Assembly: GCA_900756035.1 (NCBI GenBank)
Contig: CAAEIR010000391.1
Location: forward strand, 1-7,985
Length of the DNA stretch: 7,985 bases
Direction of reading: 5' to 3'
DNA from: an uncultured Anaerostipes sp.
Lineage (GTDB): Bacteria > Bacillota > Clostridia > Lachnospirales > Lachnospiraceae
This document shows, in pieces, positions 6,672 to 7,985 of the stretch. The notes beneath the pieces are model-generated. The model was not told the origin of the DNA, did not search any database, and saw only the letters and a program-made list of their open reading frames with translations. A program made the translations under genes and the position numbers. How positions within the stretch are numbered: position 1 is the first letter of the stretch; each line of letters begins with the position of its first letter.

Positions 6672-7985
6672 CTATCCCATGTATTCTAAAAGTTTCTTTA
6701 CAATCTGATGCGGAAGCTGTTCCAGATTCTCCGCATTGATACAGGCATTCCCGTAAATATTTTGAATATCCTCCTGATCCCTTCCAATCGCTGCCACAAA
6801 CAAAGTAATCTGTTTCTGCTTCAGCTGCCTTTGTACCTTCTGTAAATCTTCCCTTGCTACTTTTCCGCCATAGCCTTGTGCATTTGGAAGTCCATCACAG
6901 AAAAAAATCAGGATTTTCATCTTTTCCTTTCTTTTTACCATTTTTTCTGCCATGTAAAGAAGGGCCGCCCCATCTCTGTTGGCTCCGCCTGTCTCCATAT
7001 CCAAAATCCGGTACTTGCCTTCCTCTTTCTCACCAAACTCTAAATAGGAATGCAAACACACAATTTCCTCTCGTTTCCTTCCTATATGCTCTCTCCCTGT
7101 GCAGTGTCCGTTCACACATACCGGTATCCCAAATACCTGTGCAAATTCCACCACACAAAGGGCTGTCAGCACAGAGGTTTCCCACCGTTTGCTGTCAATG
7201 GAACCAGACTGGTCCAATAAAAATCCAATCGCTGTATCCATGTTTTGAGAAGGGATTTTGGTCTGAAAAATTCTTTTTTCAGGATTCCAAAGATGTGCCA
7301 TATCCAATCTTTTTCCTATATACTGGTAGCGCAAAATATGGGTTTTCTTCCTTTTTAAAACCGGTAGTAAATCCTGCTTCATTTTCATTAAAGTATGTTT
7401 TATCTGCGGTTGAAAAATTCTATATTTTTGATATGCGGTTTGTGAAATGACTTCTTTTCGGAAAACACGCTTTTTAATTTCCCGGTTCACAGGTGTAAAC
7501 TCCGTATTTTCTAAAATCTCTTTCAAACGCTCCCGCATCCATTCCTCATATCCCTTTTCCCTTGTTTCTCTTTTTAATTCCAGACAAATATTGTGCAGTT
7601 CTCTTCCAATATCAATTGTCTTTACAGTTTCTTGCTCCAATTCAGAAAGCAAAGGCTCTGTCTTTCCTTCTGTCAGCCTTTCCTTCTCTTTTACTACACT
7701 TTCTCTTTCTATTTGAATGGATTGCATTTCTTCTGAAAAAGTACGTTTCAGTTCTCCTCCATTCCAAAGAACATCCGAAGCTTCCTTTCGCTCCATGCGG
7801 ATTTCCCTGCAGAAAGGTTCTTCCGAGTATTGTGGCAGATCTTTTTTCCACTCATCAAAAGCCTGTTTCAATACGCTCTCTTTGTTTTCTCCTGTCGATT
7901 TTATTTTTCTTTCCATACCTTCCGCTTCTTCTAAAAGCAAAGGCCACAACTTCAATAAAATCTGGTTTGTTGCAAGATACCTTGT
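6672..7985 (-). CDS. VWA-domain protein of the CobT/NorD class, N-terminus outside window
   Basis: The frame is open to the window edge. The first plausible start inside (TTG at 7955) has no ribosome binding site and is preceded by ten sense codons, so the gene is taken as 5'-partial with 437 visible codons. The N-terminal half is charged and helical. The VWA domain occupies about the last 190 residues: the first MIDAS motif is LLDQSGS (7200-7220 region, Asp-x-Ser-x-Ser), followed by CVVEFAQVFGIPVCVNGHC, then GGANRDGAAL in place of the usual Thr loop, and ILIFFCDGLPNAQGYGG carrying the third MIDAS Asp. It ends ITLFVAAIGRDQEDIQNIYG and a short C-terminal helix. This order matches the CobT/NorD-like VWA family, whose members bind a divalent metal and work with MoxR/CobS-type AAA+ ATPases in metal insertion or protein remodelling. 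The substrate here is unknown. It is the first visible gene of the co-directional set; the ATPase partner would be expected upstream of 7985. Confidence 0.88.
   Translation of the reverse strand, partial: TRYLATNQILLKLWPLLLEEAEGMERKIKSTGENKESVLKQAFDEWKKDLPQYSEEPFCREIRMERKEASDVLWNGGELKRTFSEEMQSIQIERESVVKEKERLTEGKTEPLLSELEQETVKTIDIGRELHNICLELKRETREKGYEEWMRERLKEILENTEFTPVNREIKKRVFRKEVISQTAYQKYRIFQPQIKHTLMKMKQDLLPVLKRKKTHILRYQYIGKRLDMAHLWNPEKRIFQTKIPSQNMDTAIGFLLDQSGSIDSKRWETSVLTALCVVEFAQVFGIPVCVNGHCTGREHIGRKREEIVCLHSYLEFGEKEEGKYRILDMETGGANRDGAALLYMAEKMVKRKEKMKILIFFCDGLPNAQGYGGKVAREDLQKVQRQLKQKQITLFVAAIGRDQEDIQNIYGNACINAENLEQLPHQIVKKLLEYMG

Noticed and set aside
6854..7450. Plus-strand ORF of 198 codons opposite the VWA gene
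   Set aside because: It lies wholly antisense to the well-supported VWA domain, is rich in Ser/Phe/Pro as expected for the reverse of Lys/Glu-rich coding, and has no convincing ribosome binding site.
1..7985. CRISPR arrays, tRNA or rRNA genes, insertion-sequence ends
   Set aside because: I looked for regularly spaced repeats, tRNA-like cloverleaf sequence and paired terminal repeats and saw none; coding sequence fills nearly the whole window.

Overview
The window reads as a low-GC Gram-positive chromosome, most likely a gut Clostridia (Lachnospiraceae-like). The grounds are AT-rich DNA, Lys/Glu-rich proteins, strong AGGAGG-type ribosome binding sites, and the start of an Rpn-type PD-(D/E)XK protein of a style common in that family. 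The assignment to family is inference. Every convincing gene is on the minus strand, so transcription runs from position 7985 towards 1.

In order of transcription: (1) 7985-6672, a protein cut off at its N-terminus by the window edge, with a C-terminal von Willebrand A (VWA) domain of the CobT/NorD class and a MIDAS motif; (2) a terminator-like hairpin at 6660-6635; (3) 6621-6205, a 138-aa protein with two similar halves; (4) 6192-4939, a 417-aa protein whose N-terminal domain I associate with accessory and mobile-element proteins of Firmicutes; (5) a perfect 10-bp hairpin at 4921-4897; (6) 4880-4725, a 51-codon ORF in the same frame as the next gene and separated from it by one TAA and ten sense codons; (7) 4694-2715, a 659-aa all-helical protein; (8) 2752-320, an 810-aa protein overlapping the previous gene by 38 nt, with a long helical region and a distinct C-terminal domain. 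A near-consensus sigma-A promoter just past the end of this gene drives (9) 234-1, the N-terminal 78 residues of an Rpn-family nuclease/transposase-like protein that runs off the window.

The best candidate for an undescribed system is the co-directional set VWA - 138 aa - 417 aa - (51 aa) 659 aa - 810 aa. VWA proteins of this class normally work with a MoxR/CobS-type AAA+ ATPase, which would be expected just upstream of position 7985 but cannot be seen here. The two large proteins have no function I can name. The model I infer, without direct evidence, is an ATPase/VWA chaperone-like module acting on or with two helical-repeat proteins, with a two-gene accessory insert (138 aa and 417 aa) framed by hairpins. 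The single most checkable oddity is the in-frame TAA before the 659-aa gene. It could mark a nonsense mutation in a gene of about 721 codons, a sequencing error, or a real small gene followed by a poorly initiated one.
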